In this document: piece after piece, positions 34,104 to 47,200 of the stretch
Position numbering within the stretch: the first letter of the stretch is position 1
Layout: each line of letters starts with the position of its first letter
Assembly: GCA_014529385.2 (NCBI GenBank)
Contig: CM043963.1
Location: forward strand, 68,599,912 to 68,663,911
Length of the DNA: 64,000 nucleotides
Reading direction: 5' to 3'
From: Adiantum capillus-veneris
Lineage: Eukaryota; Streptophyta; Polypodiopsida; Polypodiales; Pteridaceae
Program-made: the position numbers and the translations under genes
The notes under the pieces: generated by a model
What the model saw: the letters and a program-made list of their open reading frames with translations, nothing else
Databases searched by the model: none
Told to the model about the DNA's origin: nothing

Positions 34104-34295
34104 TCAAGCCAAAAGCAAACCATTGTCATGCCATTCTTTGATAGCTGATCGTACGGCAAGGTTGGGGATGAGACTTTTGTGACTAAGCTCAAGATTGGTC
34201 ATTGGTGACCTGTTGTTTGTCCGTAGCCAAAGCTTAATAGCATCATGCTCGTAAGTGAAACCATCCGCTGCGATGTGCGGATTCTCCATGATTTC
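34104..34295 (-). CDS. Kinase/U-box gene, exon 6: U-box C-terminal part and stop
   Basis: It starts after AACAG in phase 0 with EIMENPH and continues ADGFTYEHDAIKLWL, SPMTNLEL and NLAVRSAIKEW, the U-box fold that recruits E2 enzymes. The protein ends shortly after at TGA (34104-34106), so U-box is the C-terminal domain, as in related plant kinases. Confidence 0.93.
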   Translation of the reverse strand, partial: EIMENPHIAADGFTYEHDAIKLWLRTNNRSPMTNLELSHKSLIPNLAVRSAIKEWHDNGLLLA

Positions 34296-37200
34296 CTGTT
34301 TCAATATGAAATGCATTGAAACCAGTGACAATCAATCACTCTCATTGTCAAAGAAAAACATGCACCACAAAGCCAAGCTATTGGGTTGCCAAGTTCACTG
34401 ATAACACATCTCGTAATCTAGCTACTTCTGTACAGACCAGCCAGGCTGGTGAGCTTTTTGAGGAGCTCTGCACATCTGAACAGGGGATGGATAATCTTGA
34501 AAACCCAATAGCTTCACGTTGCTCAAGCAAAACCACATAATAAAAAATAGGAAGTGAGTGAGTTGGAACCTGAGATATGGGGCAGAAAAAAGAGCCTGGA
34601 ATAATATTCGTTCTACCAGAGGAAGATGGCCCTGCAGAGGCCACGCTGGCAGCTGCCATATCTGCAACTCTCTGGAGACGTTCAAGTTCGGGAAGTATTT
34701 TAGTTTCCAGATTAGGGCGATGCTTCCTTCTTGGATCTGCACATTGCAGACTCAAGTGGGCAAGAGCTGATGCTTCTGCAAGAGGCCATTCACCTGCAAT
34801 CTTGTCAAGAACATCCTCAACTCGTCCACAATCTAATGCTTCCTCAACTAAATCAGTAACCCCCATTGGTTTCTGGCCTGTCAACAGCTGCAACATGATA
34901 ATGCCTAGAGAATATACATCCGATTCACGGGTTACCACACCCGTCTGGAGATAGGCTGGATCTATATATACAGAGGTTCCAACCAGCACAGTCTCTTTGT
35001 AGATGGTAGTATTAAGTGTAACATTGTTTGGTACTAGCTTAGCTACACCAACATCACTAATCTTGCTGACAAAGTGTTGATCTAGCAGAATATTGCCAGG
35101 TTTCAGATCACGATGAACAACTGGCTGAGGGCGTGAGTGCAGGAAGAGGAGAGCTGTTGCAACTTCTAAACAAATTCGGAATCGAACATACCAAGGCAAG
35201 GGAGGAGTATTGTCTTTACAATACAAGCGGTCCTCAAGGCTGCCATTGGCCATGTAATCATAAACAATACAACCGTGCTCAGGGCAGGCCCCAAGTAGCA
35301 TCACCAGGTGAGGGTGACGAATGTGAGACAATAGCTCTACCTGGAACAGTACAGCACAACAAGAAATGAGACAAAACAGGAGAACCAGCAAATCGCAAAG
35401 CATACATGACCTAATTACAAACGATTGGGAAGGCAAAGAACATAAGACTCAATTGTAAACGATTGGGACGTGGCATAAATTCCAATCCGATTTCTTTTGT
35501 CACTCACTTCTTTCTCGAATTCTTTGCGCCCTTGCGAGCCTTCTCTAGCCAAAACCTTGATTGCAACTGTCATATGATGTAATTTTCCCTTGTAGACTGG
35601 TCCATATCCACCTTGCCCTAACTTGTTCTCTTCACAAAAATTATCTGTTGCTATTTGTATCTCTTGAAAGGTGTAAACTGAGTACTTCTGCTCCTTCCTC
35701 AACTTCAGAATTGCCTCTCGTCTTGCAGTAGCCTCTTTAGAAGCTCTCTCCTCAGCTTCTTTCCTCAGCTTGTCAAGGTTTAAAATTGTTTCTTCATATC
35801 TGCGTCTTTCTGCCTGAAATTCTTTCTCAGCCAACTCTGCTGCCAAAGCAGAAGCATCTGCCATCCGTCTTGTAGCCTCCAAGTCATTTCGTGTGACATT
35901 ATGCTGTCTTACTTCTTCTGCTAGCCTCTCTTGTAAAATCTCTTGATCCCTCTGAGCTGCTTCTACCATGGCGCCAACTATCTCGAGTTCCTTTTTGTAA
36001 GAAGAAGCATTTTGTGATGCGATCCTAGCCTCCTGCAAAGCGGCATCTAGTTTCCTTTCATACTCATCAATCTGTATAAACAATGGAAAATATCTAAATC
36101 AGAGCTGAATTTTGAGCTGAAAAAGTACTCCACAGACAATCACCTTTTTCTTGGCAATTTCAATTATACCCTCTGCCATTTTTAAGTTGTTTGCTTGGCA
36201 CTCTGCTTCCCTCTGAACCCAGAGTTGTGCGGATTGCATCGCTTCATTCAGCTGCTGCTGCAGCGATTCAAACTGCAGAGCTGGAAGAACCTGCATACAC
36301 TAGCAAATCAGAGCAATTGCCAATGCATAAAATCCCATGATCCTCAACAAATTTGATATATACGTGATACACACATGATTGCTGTTTTGATTCCTTTTGG
36401 CTGAAATGATGCTTACGGAAACAAATGACAGAAGCAATCAGTCACATGGTCACTGAAAACAAGAAAATTCTGATGAGGCACTACCGTACTAGCCTTTGAA
36501 TTTGCAATCTCAGCAAACTAACGCATATGCCCAGCCACAAAGAATAATTTCATTGATTGATTTAGGAGTCCAACATACTTATACCTCATTGGTGTTACAC
36601 GCAGGGTTGAGATCCATTGGAGCATTTTCCAATTCATGCAAAAAATTTCGTGATGATAATGCTTCAAGAGTGCTTGATCCGGCCGAGTTTTCTAGATCGA
36701 AGCTAAATTGAGAGAGTGCATCATAATCACTGCACGATTCCAAATCTGATGTATCCATCATCCTATGGTTGCTTGCGTTTGCAGCAGATGAGTTGGCTAA
36801 ACCACTCAAGTCCTCCATGGATGCACTGGAGCCTTCTCCTGCATGACCAGTAGCCATAGATGTTTTGCTTTCAATCCTAGTCACCAAAGGTGTTTTGTCA
36901 TTTCCAGGTCTCTGCCAGTGATCAGCCCTACGAGATTCTTCCTGAAAGGGTACAGCTGCTGTAGCTTCGGACAACCTACTAGGAGGCATGGCTGAATGGT
37001 ACCTCATCAGAACTCTAGCAGCAGAACTTGGAAGGCCGACACTATCAGGAGTCCCTCGTGAAATGTTCATGGAAGCACTATTTACCAATCTCGCATGGGA
37101 AGTGCCATCTTCACCAACTAAAAAGCCCTCCTCTGTAATCAACTGATCTGCTTTCAAAAACATAAAGAAGTCATGCGGCATGCATTTAAGATTCTTGTTA

Positions 37201-40119
37201 TAAAAGATTGTTGTTAACCATATTCCTTTTAAGACGCAAACAGGTCTGCATGAATTAAACCATGTGCCGACATGCACTGTTGACATGCACAACCAATCTG
37301 TAACAAAATATCCTTCCCTCGCTAGATGGCAGGCATCTATGTTAATACACACACTTTTGGGCATGACAGGATCCACCTTCAAATAAATCCACTGTGTTCA
37401 TAAGGCTATGGTCGCACAAGGCTTAGTTATCAGTTACAGATAACTAAGCCAACTATGCCCAGACAGAGCATTAAATGAATAACTAAGCCTCTTGCATGGT
37501 CACGCTAGGCTTAGTTATTCATTCATCCTCCCAACTAAGCCTTGAACTCCACAACTATGCCAAAATCGGCATAGTTACGAAGGGTGGCCATAGTTACTCA
37601 TTTAATGCTCCTTTTTGCGAGTGACCAAGAATGAGGCTTAGTTATTTGTTCAAATAACTGATAACTAAGCCTCGAGTGACCATAGCCTAAGACTAGATCC
37701 CAAATATAGTCCTCCCTAAACAAACATGAAACATAAAACACTGCTCTCTTTTAGTCCTCCCTTATAAAACACTACTCTCTAGAGAAGGCACCCTCAATTC
37801 CCCTGCCATGTGCAACATTAGAGATCCGCATGTACAAAAACTACCCCTACTACTTGATCATCATCAACATATCTAAAGTGTCATTGCTCCCACTAGAGAT
37901 TGTTTGTATGTTTAAAGATTGCAAAGTCTCAAGTTAGAAGCTTTTAGTTCCCCTTTACTTAGTTCCACTTCTCTTTCAATTTAGTTATTTACAAAACCTT
38001 TTGTTAGACATGATGAGTCTTCATTCTTATGTTCAAAACTTCTCTAAGTTTCTAGACCCAGTTTCATGGCACTTGATTTACATGCCAATGTATTGATGGC
38101 TCATTTTTTTCTCATGCCCTTTTATACTTTAAAATTTCTATCGTAAAGCGTCGTAATTTTTAACGAGTTGGTTGACTTTTTAAACGGGTTGGTGCCATCG
38201 CCTCCTCCTCCTTCATCTGTGTTTTTTGCAGATGAGCAGCCGTGTTTCCCTCTCCCCTCTCATCGCCTTTCTTGCCCATCCCTATCGCCATCAGCAGGAG
38301 TCCATCGCCATTCTCTTCCACCACGTCCATTGGCTGCCCCAAGGCTGGCCAAGGTGATCCCCTATCTTCCCCATCATCTTCTCCCAAATCCATCGCAAAG
38401 AACCATCAGATTTCATCCCATACCTGCGTTTTCCAGAGGGCTGGACAGCAAACAGTTCTCAGCCTATTAGGTCATTCATATCAGCCCCGGAGGTGCCTTA
38501 CTACAAGGAGTTACCGCGGGGGCAGTCACTTGAAGGTGTGCATTGCATGAGCATCAGGTATAGCAGTTTTGTATGGTCTTTTGTGCAATATGAAAGCAAA
38601 TACCGCTCCGGCAATGAAGTGGGGGCCCCTCAAAGGGTGGTTGGGACCCCATCATGGTGTCGTGTTCTCCTCTCTCCATCTCTCCCACTCACATATACCT
38701 TCACATCACATATATGTCTCTCTCTTACTCTCCTATAGGAAATAAGGAACCATCTCTAATTCAATAACCATAATTGGTTGTTTGTGCGAAGCGTAGATCT
38801 CAGTGCGTTCTCTCTTCCATTGCACCTTACATTTGTATCAGAGCTTCCCTTTTTGCTTCGGCTTGACTAACTCAACTCTAACAAGTTTTTTTCTTTGTAT
38901 CTGAGGTGTAACAACCCTAACAAGTTTTTTTCTTTGTATCTATGTGGGCTAGCGTGCATCCCTAAGGTTCCTCCTCTCACTCTCGGTAAAGTAGGCTCCG
39001 TCCTTGGCGTCGGAGTGAGGCATTGAGAGCGCGAGAACAAAGCAATCCTTGTGGCGCAAGGCCGCAAGAGGGTGTGCATGTGAGAGGGTAGATAGGTCCA
39101 TAGTGTGAGGACTACTCCCATCTCCTAAACTTGGAAAGATCTTGTATGGTCAAAACCCACAGCGGCATGGATACGCAAGCTTCTCCCATCGGGGTCGAAT
39201 CCTCTTCAATGGATCCTCCTCCACCAGTTGTTTCTGTTCCACCCAGTGTCCTGGATCCCTTCTCTACTGCACCTCCCTCATCAACATCCCCTGGCACTCC
39301 TCATCCCCCACCCCTATCCTTGAAATTGGTGATGCAGACAATGACGGAGATGATGATGACACAAGAGGCGTGAAGGATAGCCTTTTGAGGCCGAGGAGGA
39401 TAAATGTCTTGCTCTTGAGGCTGAGAAGGAGGCAAAGCGGCTTGCTCTTGAGGCGGAACGGGAGGGCAATTTGTTGGCTAGGGAGGCGGAGAAAGACAAG
39501 CATCTTCATGAGCTTGTCGCATCTTTGATCTCTTGATCGGCGGCTTCTGAGTCTGCTCTCGATTATGGGTGACTTGCTTCTACTATCACCAAGGCCTTGA
39601 TGAAGGCATATTCCGATTCCCAAGCACCAGTCATCACGAAGAAACTCCAGTTTAGTGAGTATGATGGTAAGATGGAGGCTGTCACTATCTATTCGTGGTT
39701 GCATCAATTTAATGCTTACTTTGATACTACTAAGCAGTCTGACAATAGTAAAGTATCGATTGCCGCTATGTACTTGTCCGGTGATGCCATTAATTGGTAT
39801 CAAGCGTAACAAGAAGAACGAGCCAAGGCGTATGAAGAGGACCATTCTTCGTCCTACTTGGAAGACCATCCACTATCTTATAGTTGGAAGGAATTCCAAG
39901 ATGCCTAAAGGCTCGGTTCATGCCTCCACAATACCTAGACCAACTTAAGGATGATTGGCATGCTCTTAAACAAAACAATTCTCCTGTTATGTCTTTCTCG
40001 AATCGTGTTTTGTAGTTAGGTGTGCAACTTCGGTAAACGGAGGACGAGTGCAAGGACGCGTTACATCTTTGGCTTGGATGACTACATCAAGTATTGTGAG
40101 AGTCCGCGTGTGCGGAAGC

Positions 40120-40188
<69 letters not shown>

Positions 40189-43100
40189 CAACACAAAACG
40201 TTGATATGGTGAAGAGAGGGCGATCAGCCCCCCATGAATACCATGAGCAGAAGACCCAATACACAATAACCAGATAGTGTGGAAGTGGGTACCCCCCTAG
40301 CCCCATAAACAAGTGCCCAAGGGGACATAGGGCAATGCCTGGAAAAATCCCCCACGAACCACAAGAAATTGATATATGGAAATATATGAGGGTGCCCAGA
40401 CAAAGTGGGCGGCCGGCCCCAAACTCGGGCGGCCAGACCATGAACAACCTAGACTATGGGTGGCCAGCTTGGAGACATACTAGCCGTACAAGTATGCCCT
40501 AGACCTGTGAAGCAGCAGAGTGGTGTAAATCTAACACCCCCTCTCAGCACCTGATGCAGAGCAAACCGCGTGAAGAAAAAGATGTGAGGCAAATGATGAA
40601 GATGTCTACTGCGATGTCCACTGAAGGACAATACTCCATGAGTGTAGCAGCAGTCTGGGGTGTCACGACCTCTGAGAGATCTCCATGGTTAAGTACCACG
40701 AGCAGTGTAGCAAACTATTGTACTCTGCCGATACAGGGTGAAGATACGACGTGAAGGTCCCGAACAGAGTGTGAAAAAAAAACAACTTCTTGTCGTGAAA
40801 GGAGTGCCAATAGACCTGCAAGTGTCCTGCCCAATAGGACCTGGGGTGTCTGTAGTCAAACCATCTGGAGAAAATAGGGAAGCCCGAGAACCGTCATGAG
40901 AATGACCAGAAGCCTATCAATGCATGAACCTGTAACCCAGTGTGGCTTGGTGGCTAAGCTATGTAAAACTCCACGAAGGCCAGATGTAGCAATCTGCACC
41001 GTAAACTCCTTCGAATCAAGGAAAGCCAGACTAAATAGTATGCACTGTAGAAGCTACCGTAAGCTGCAGCAGTCACCGAGAGACCGCATGGACCACCACT
41101 GGATGGTGTAGGTAGGGTAATCCAAGATGAGGGGAAAGCCAGACTCTAACAGCCTGCACTGTGAAGGGCCTCTGAGAAGAGGTGTCGTCACACCAAGTTG
41201 TCTGCAACGTAATCATCCTGTACGAAGGGAAGCCAGACTGAGCAGTCTGCGCTGTGAAGAACCTCTGAGAAGAGGAAAGGTCAGACCAATCTGTCTGCGC
41301 TGTCTTGCCTGTATCTCTTGCCTCCAATCCTCCGATGTCAACCAAAACAGAATCCACGCCAACAATGCCACCAAACCGCATCTCAATGTGAATGAGCTAG
41401 GAGTGGCCTACTGCCCAGGTCGGGGGATAAGACTGCTGGAAGGTTATTGAGGGTGAGTGTAAGCAACTATGAAGGTAGCAATCCAAATGATTAGGAGTGT
41501 AGAAGAGCAACTGCACTACCATCCAAGCCAAGCTCCGCACGACTCCGGATGTAGTCGAAGGATGCCTGATCTCTCACATCTTGCGGGTAAACTCTAAAGA
41601 ACTGAAGTCCCACTTGTTAGGTGCAACGGAATGATTGTTTACGCTTTGCTCAAGATGAGTGCTCCGAACTGTGCTCAAGGTTCCTTTTGTTCTTATGGAA
41701 GGGAGAGCCTTCCGTTCTTAATGAGAGAGTGCAATGATCACAACAAAGTGGATGGACACTGTGCGTGCAAGTGTATAAGACTGAGAGATAGAGGGAGAAG
41801 AGAGATACGACACCAGAGACGACGTAAAACCCTCCTCCGAAGGCCCCACTCTCGTCGGCGAGAGTGGTCTACTTATGATTGCACAATCTGGTTCAATGGC
41901 TGATGCATGAGACTGATGCAAGTCTAGGCTATATCGACGATGACGACAGTGATGACGAAGTCAACCTAAGGGCTGAAATTTGCAAATCTTTCTACTGCTG
42001 TCCAAAAAAGCTATGGGCTGAATCTGCTACGGGTCCAAAAATGCTGATTTTTGGGGCTGTTTCTGTGGGTCTTCGTCGCTGAAATTCTGCAGGTTTAGGG
42101 CTGAAAACAGAGGTTCCCAAAGGCTGAAAACTGATGGTCTTTCCGGGTTGAATCTGGTACACTTTAGGCTGAATCTTGTTGGTCTTTATCTGCTGTTGAA
42201 ATCTCTGCATATGCTGAAATCCAAAAACGCTAGGGAAGCTGGTGGCAAAAAGGCTAGGTCAGTTGGTTTCTGCTGCGGGGAGATCTAATGCAAAAACGCT
42301 ATTTGCTGGGACTTGCTGGCGGTGCTGATGCAAAACGCCAAGCTGGTGCAGTTCCAAAAATGCTAGTGGAAGGGGTTTTCTGGCCATGGTCTTCTTGCTT
42401 GGTGGGGGAAACCGCCAAGGTCCTGTTGAGAAGTTGCCTGTTGAGCTTGGCTCCTGTTGCCTCTTCTGCCGAATAGTGCTAGCTCTAGTTTGCTTATACA
42501 CAAACTTGGCAAAATTGCCCTACCTACTTTTGGTGGAAAGTCACTTAAATTAATAAGTGGAAAATGCTAAAAATAGGTAAAATAGGCTAAATGCACTGGA
42601 AAATTCCCTGGAGAATTCTGATGGATTCTGATGGGAATGCTTATGATCATGCAGTGTGCAACCAGAGGATATGCATCTACAGTAAGTGACTGGGCATGCA
42701 CGGTCTGCGAACAGACTCACAAAAGTGCTAGATCCCTTCTAAATCTAGACTGACTGGACTGAACTGAACCCTGATCATGCTGTAGCTTGTCCACGGACAC
42801 ATAGGGTTGGATGTGTCACGTGACACCGCTCCAGACTGTAGATCCAAGCAGTGAACATGTCCAAGAAGAGATCCAAGATCCTCTCGCTAAGTCCATGTAG
42901 ATGCTCATGTGTAAACAAGTGATTTGACGTGTCGAGGTCAAGGGTAAGTGTTTATCCACCAAAGATGGTGATGTCGTCCTCTGGGAATGTCGGAATCCCA
43001 TATGCCATGAGCATGGCCATATCTCGTGTGAACTCCTCTTATGAATGCATAGGTGTGTCCATAGCAAACCAAAAGTCACCAACCCCTCCGGAGTGCGCAA

Positions 43101-43923
43101 CCGCCGAATGATGGCTGGAATGAATGGATCTCCCAAGGATCGTACGCCCGTAGATGATCAACTCAATGTCGAAGATATCGTGTACTGCAACAGTCATTGA
43201 GAGACCGCATGGACCAACCACCGGATGGTGTCCTGGCAAGAGGTAACTTCATCCTCTGTAAAAAACTCAAGCCAAGTGTCTGATGTCCACCCAAAAACGC
43301 AACTGCGAGGTGATTAAAACCCTGCTGTCCAGCGATTTTCAGCGTGCTTGTACACCCCCGGTAGGGTCCGGAGCAGTGCAGAGGGTGTAGGAAGGATGGT
43401 GAATCCCTGGCACAACCCCAGGTGGGCTGAAAACAGAGAAAAGAGCATGTATTGCTGGCTAAAATCTGAAGATCTGAAGAGGAATTTGACCAGCAATGCA
43501 CTAGATGCAACGCCGTGTGTCGTAGGCAAGATCCAGGTGGGCAAAGCTGAGTGCTGCCCCCTCTCCTGCAAAAACGCAGCAGCTGTCCAAAAACGCAGAT
43601 GGCAGCCAAAAACGCTAATGGAAGGAGGAGGTTTTCCGCGATGAAATTGCCCAAAAACAGTAGCGCTGGCAGCCTTGATAAAAAACGCCAGGTGTAAATG
43701 CAAAAACCCAAGTTGAGGTAAGGTCCTCCGGGACAGAAAAACGCAGATTTCCATTGCTTGCCTGGTGAATGCAAAAACACTGAGCTCCTTTACAAAAACG
43801 CTGGCTGTTTGATGATCCCTTGGGTAAAGTACCTGTTGCTGAAGGTGCGCCCTCAACACTGGCGACTGATACCATGTGAGAGTGAGCAGCGGAGAGGGTG
43901 AGAGCCACGCCCGCCAAAAACGC

Positions 43924-44000
<77 letters not shown>

Positions 44001-44141
44001 CTAAATGCACAAATGCTCTCAATAACACAATGATCAGATGATGATGAAATGTGTACCCCCCCTGGACCCCCCTATATAGGAGTGCCCAAGGTGGGCGTCC
44101 AATTCAAGTGAGCGGCCGGCCCCAAACTCAAGCGGCCAGAC

Positions 44142-44216
<75 letters not shown>

Positions 44217-47200
44217 ACAAAACGTTGATATGGTGACGAGAAGGCGATCAGCCCCCCATGACTAGCAGAAGACCCAATACACAATAACCAAATAGTGTGG
44301 AAGTGGGTACCCCTCTGGCCCCATGAATAGGTGCCCAAGGGGAGGTAGGGCAATGCCTGGAAAAATCCCCCACGACCCAACAAGAAAATGATATATGGAA
44401 ATATATGAAGGCGCCCGGACAAAGTGGGCGGCTGGCCCCAAACTTGAGCGGTCGAACCAGGAACAACCTAGACTATGAGTGGCTAGCCCGGAGAAATACT
44501 AGCCGTACAAGTATGCCCTAGACTTGTGAAGCAGTAAAGTGGTGTAAATCTAACAAAGTACGAAGTCAAGGTACAAGCCCAAGGACCTGCATGCCCAAGC
44601 AGTTCCATTAGTTAGGATTATGTATACTGCATACTCTCTTGCATAAATGATTGTACAAGTAAATGGACGAGTGTTGTTACACGTTTGTGGGCATCCGTAA
44701 CCATCATCATGTAGCTAGAGGTAAGGGCTACTGGCTTGTCCACTTTCAAGTTGATCAAATAGGTCATCTAGGAGATGCAGCCACGTGTGCACCTAAGTCG
44801 CACATTAATTAGTGCACATTTAACCTTCACCCAAAAGTGACTTAAAATTGAATGGTCAAAGATTGGCCTTAATCTCTAGACTAGAGATTACATATAAAAG
44901 GAGACCTTCATCTATCATTTCCACGTGAATTGAATACTGTAAGATGGAGTTGGGGCGCCATCTACTGCTCCCTCTACACTAGCGTTTTGCCATTAGGAGC
45001 TCCAGCGTTTTCCTATTCCAACCTCCAGGACAGCCATCGCCACCTCCTCCTTCATCAAAGTCCTTGCAGATGAGCAGCCACGTTTTCCTCGCCCCTCCCA
45101 TCGCCTTTCTTCCTCATCCCTACCGCCAACAGCAGGAGTCCATCGCCATTCTCTTTCATGCGTCATTGGCTGCCCCAAGGCTGGCCAAGGTGATCCCCTA
45201 TCTTCCCTATCATCTTCTCCCAAATCCATTGCAGAGAACCATCAGATTTTATCCCATACCTGCTTTTTTCAGAGGGCTGGACAGCAAATAGTTCTCAGCC
45301 TATTTGGCCATTCATGTCAGCCCCGTAGGTGCCTTTCTACAAGGAGTTACCACGGGCACAGTCACTTGAAGGTGTGCACTGCATGAGCATCAGGTATAAC
45401 AGTCTTGTACAATCTTTTGTGCAATAAGAAAGCAAAGACCACTCCGGCAACGGAGTGGGGGCCCTCCGAGGGTGGTTGGGACCCCATCTTGGTCTCGTGT
45501 TCTCCTCTCTCTATCTCTCTCACTCACATATACCTTCACATCACATATCTCTCTCCACACTCTCCTAAAGGATAAGGAACCATCTCTAATTCAATCAATA
45601 AAGGGTTGTTTGTGCGAAGCATAGATCTCGGTGCGTTCTCTCTTACGCTGCACCTTACATTCTCCTTGAGACACATCAGCGTATCAAGGTCTTGGAGCCA
45701 TCTTCCTTTGTGTGCTTATACTTCTATCTCTCCTTTGCATATGCAAAGTGAGTTACAGGAGAAACCCTAATTTTGCAGCATACATAGTATAAGAATTTAT
45801 GACAGTCTTAGACGCCCACAACCGTGTAATAACGCTTGATTCTGCCTCGTGCAATCAGAGGGTATCATGTCACGTGACACATCCCAACCCTATGTGTCCG
45901 TGGACAATCTACACCACAGCAGGGTTCAGTCAGTCCAATCAGTTTAGAATAGCAGTGATCTGGCACTTTTGTGAGTCTATTCGTAGACAGTGCATGCCCA
46001 GTCACTTAGCATAGATGCATATCCTCCGGTTGCACACAGCATGATCATCGGAATTCCCATCAGAATCCATTAGCATCAGTTAGGGGAATTTTCCAGTGCA
46101 TTTAGCCTATTTTCCTATTTATTGGGATTTTCACTTATTATTTTTAAGTGACTTTCCTACAAAAGTAGGTAGGGCAATTTTGCTAAGTTAATATATAAGC
46201 AAACCAAAGTTCACACTTTCTGGTAGAAGAGGCAGCAGGAGCTTCCCGCTCAACAGACAACTTCTCAGCAGTAACCCCCCGCAGTAGTAAACCCATTGCC
46301 ATCACCACCCCTCCCTTGGCGTTTCCTTCTCTAGCAGCAGAACCATTGCCTTGAAGCTTCTGTCTTCTAACGCTTGTTCCCCTTGCAGATCAGCCCCATC
46401 CTCAGTGTTCTCCCGCGACAGAATCACCTCAGGCCTTAGCGTTTTTGTCCCAGCAAGCTCAACGATTTTGCAGCATCTACTAACGTTGGATCTGTTGGTC
46501 AATTCAGCGTTTTTCTTCATTGCATTCAGCAGAGCAGACATCAACCTTGTAGCGTTTTCATCAGCAGATGCATAGCAGCCCTAGCGTTTCCTGTTTCCAG
46601 CCATTCGGCAGCAGAAGGTCATCAAATCACTAACGCTAGGACAGCAGGTCAGCGTTTTTGGTTTGCAGCCTAAAAACGCAGATTTTCAGCCATGACACAG
46701 TAGCAGATTCCCCCCAAGTTGGTTGCAGATGCTCCCCCATTTTCAGCCATAAAAACGCAGCCAAAACAGTCATTTTCAGCCACCGAAACAGTCCCCGAAT
46801 TCAGCGATTAGAAGATCTCAGATTTCAGCCATCAAGTCGTCGTCGTCACCACCGTCGTCGTCATCGGCATAGTCCCCTTGCATCAGTCCATTGCATTCGC
46901 ATTGTACACCTTTGTGCAATCAAAGTAGACCACTCTCGCCGACGAGAGTGGGGCCTTCGGAGGAGGGTTCTACAACCTCTCGGGTGTCGTATCTCTTCTC
47001 TCCTTCTCTCAGTCTCATTCACTTGCACGCACAATATCCACTCACTTTGTTCATGATCATAGCACTCTCCATAAGACGGAAAGCTCTCTCTTTCCCTAAG
47101 AACTAAAAGGAACCTTGAGCAATAAAGATCACTAATTTTGAAAAAATACAACATTCATTCCGCTGCACCTAACATTGGTATCAGAGCTTTGGAAGTGTTT

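Larger units (their letters stand above)
40089..44560 (-). mobile_element. Element C, non-coding LTR retrotransposon (LARD/TRIM-like)
   Basis: On the minus strand, LTRs begin TGTTAGATTTACACC and end CTCACA. The 3' LTR is 40095-40536 and the 5' LTR 43875-44555. AAGTA flanks both ends (40089-40093 and 44556-44560, with one extra T on the left). A PBS (TGGTATCAG, complement of about 43866-43874) and a PPT (GCTGAGAGGGGG, complement of 40537-40548) are in the right places. The 3.3-kb interior has no retroelement protein, so all enzymes would come from elsewhere. Gypsy-B gag resumes on its right side. Confidence 0.85.
38193..45659 (+). mobile_element. Gypsy-B, LTR element with gag only, split by element C
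   Basis: A truncated 5' LTR (38193-38831), PBS, leader, decayed gag (to 40093 and again from 44556) and a second LTR copy (about 44611-45659) lie in order on the plus strand. The gag is related to gypsy-A gag. No protease, RT or integrase is visible, so it is non-autonomous or internally deleted. Element C sits inside gag with a 5-bp duplication. Confidence 0.8.

Noticed and set aside
38160-38550. Pro/Ser-rich secreted protein
   Set aside because: The region is LTR-B sequence, duplicated at 45020-45300, so the frames are incidental.
40011-44214. CRISPR-like array
   Set aside because: The repeats are dinucleotide runs or whole LTR copies; there are no short regular repeats with unique spacers, and the DNA is plant nuclear.
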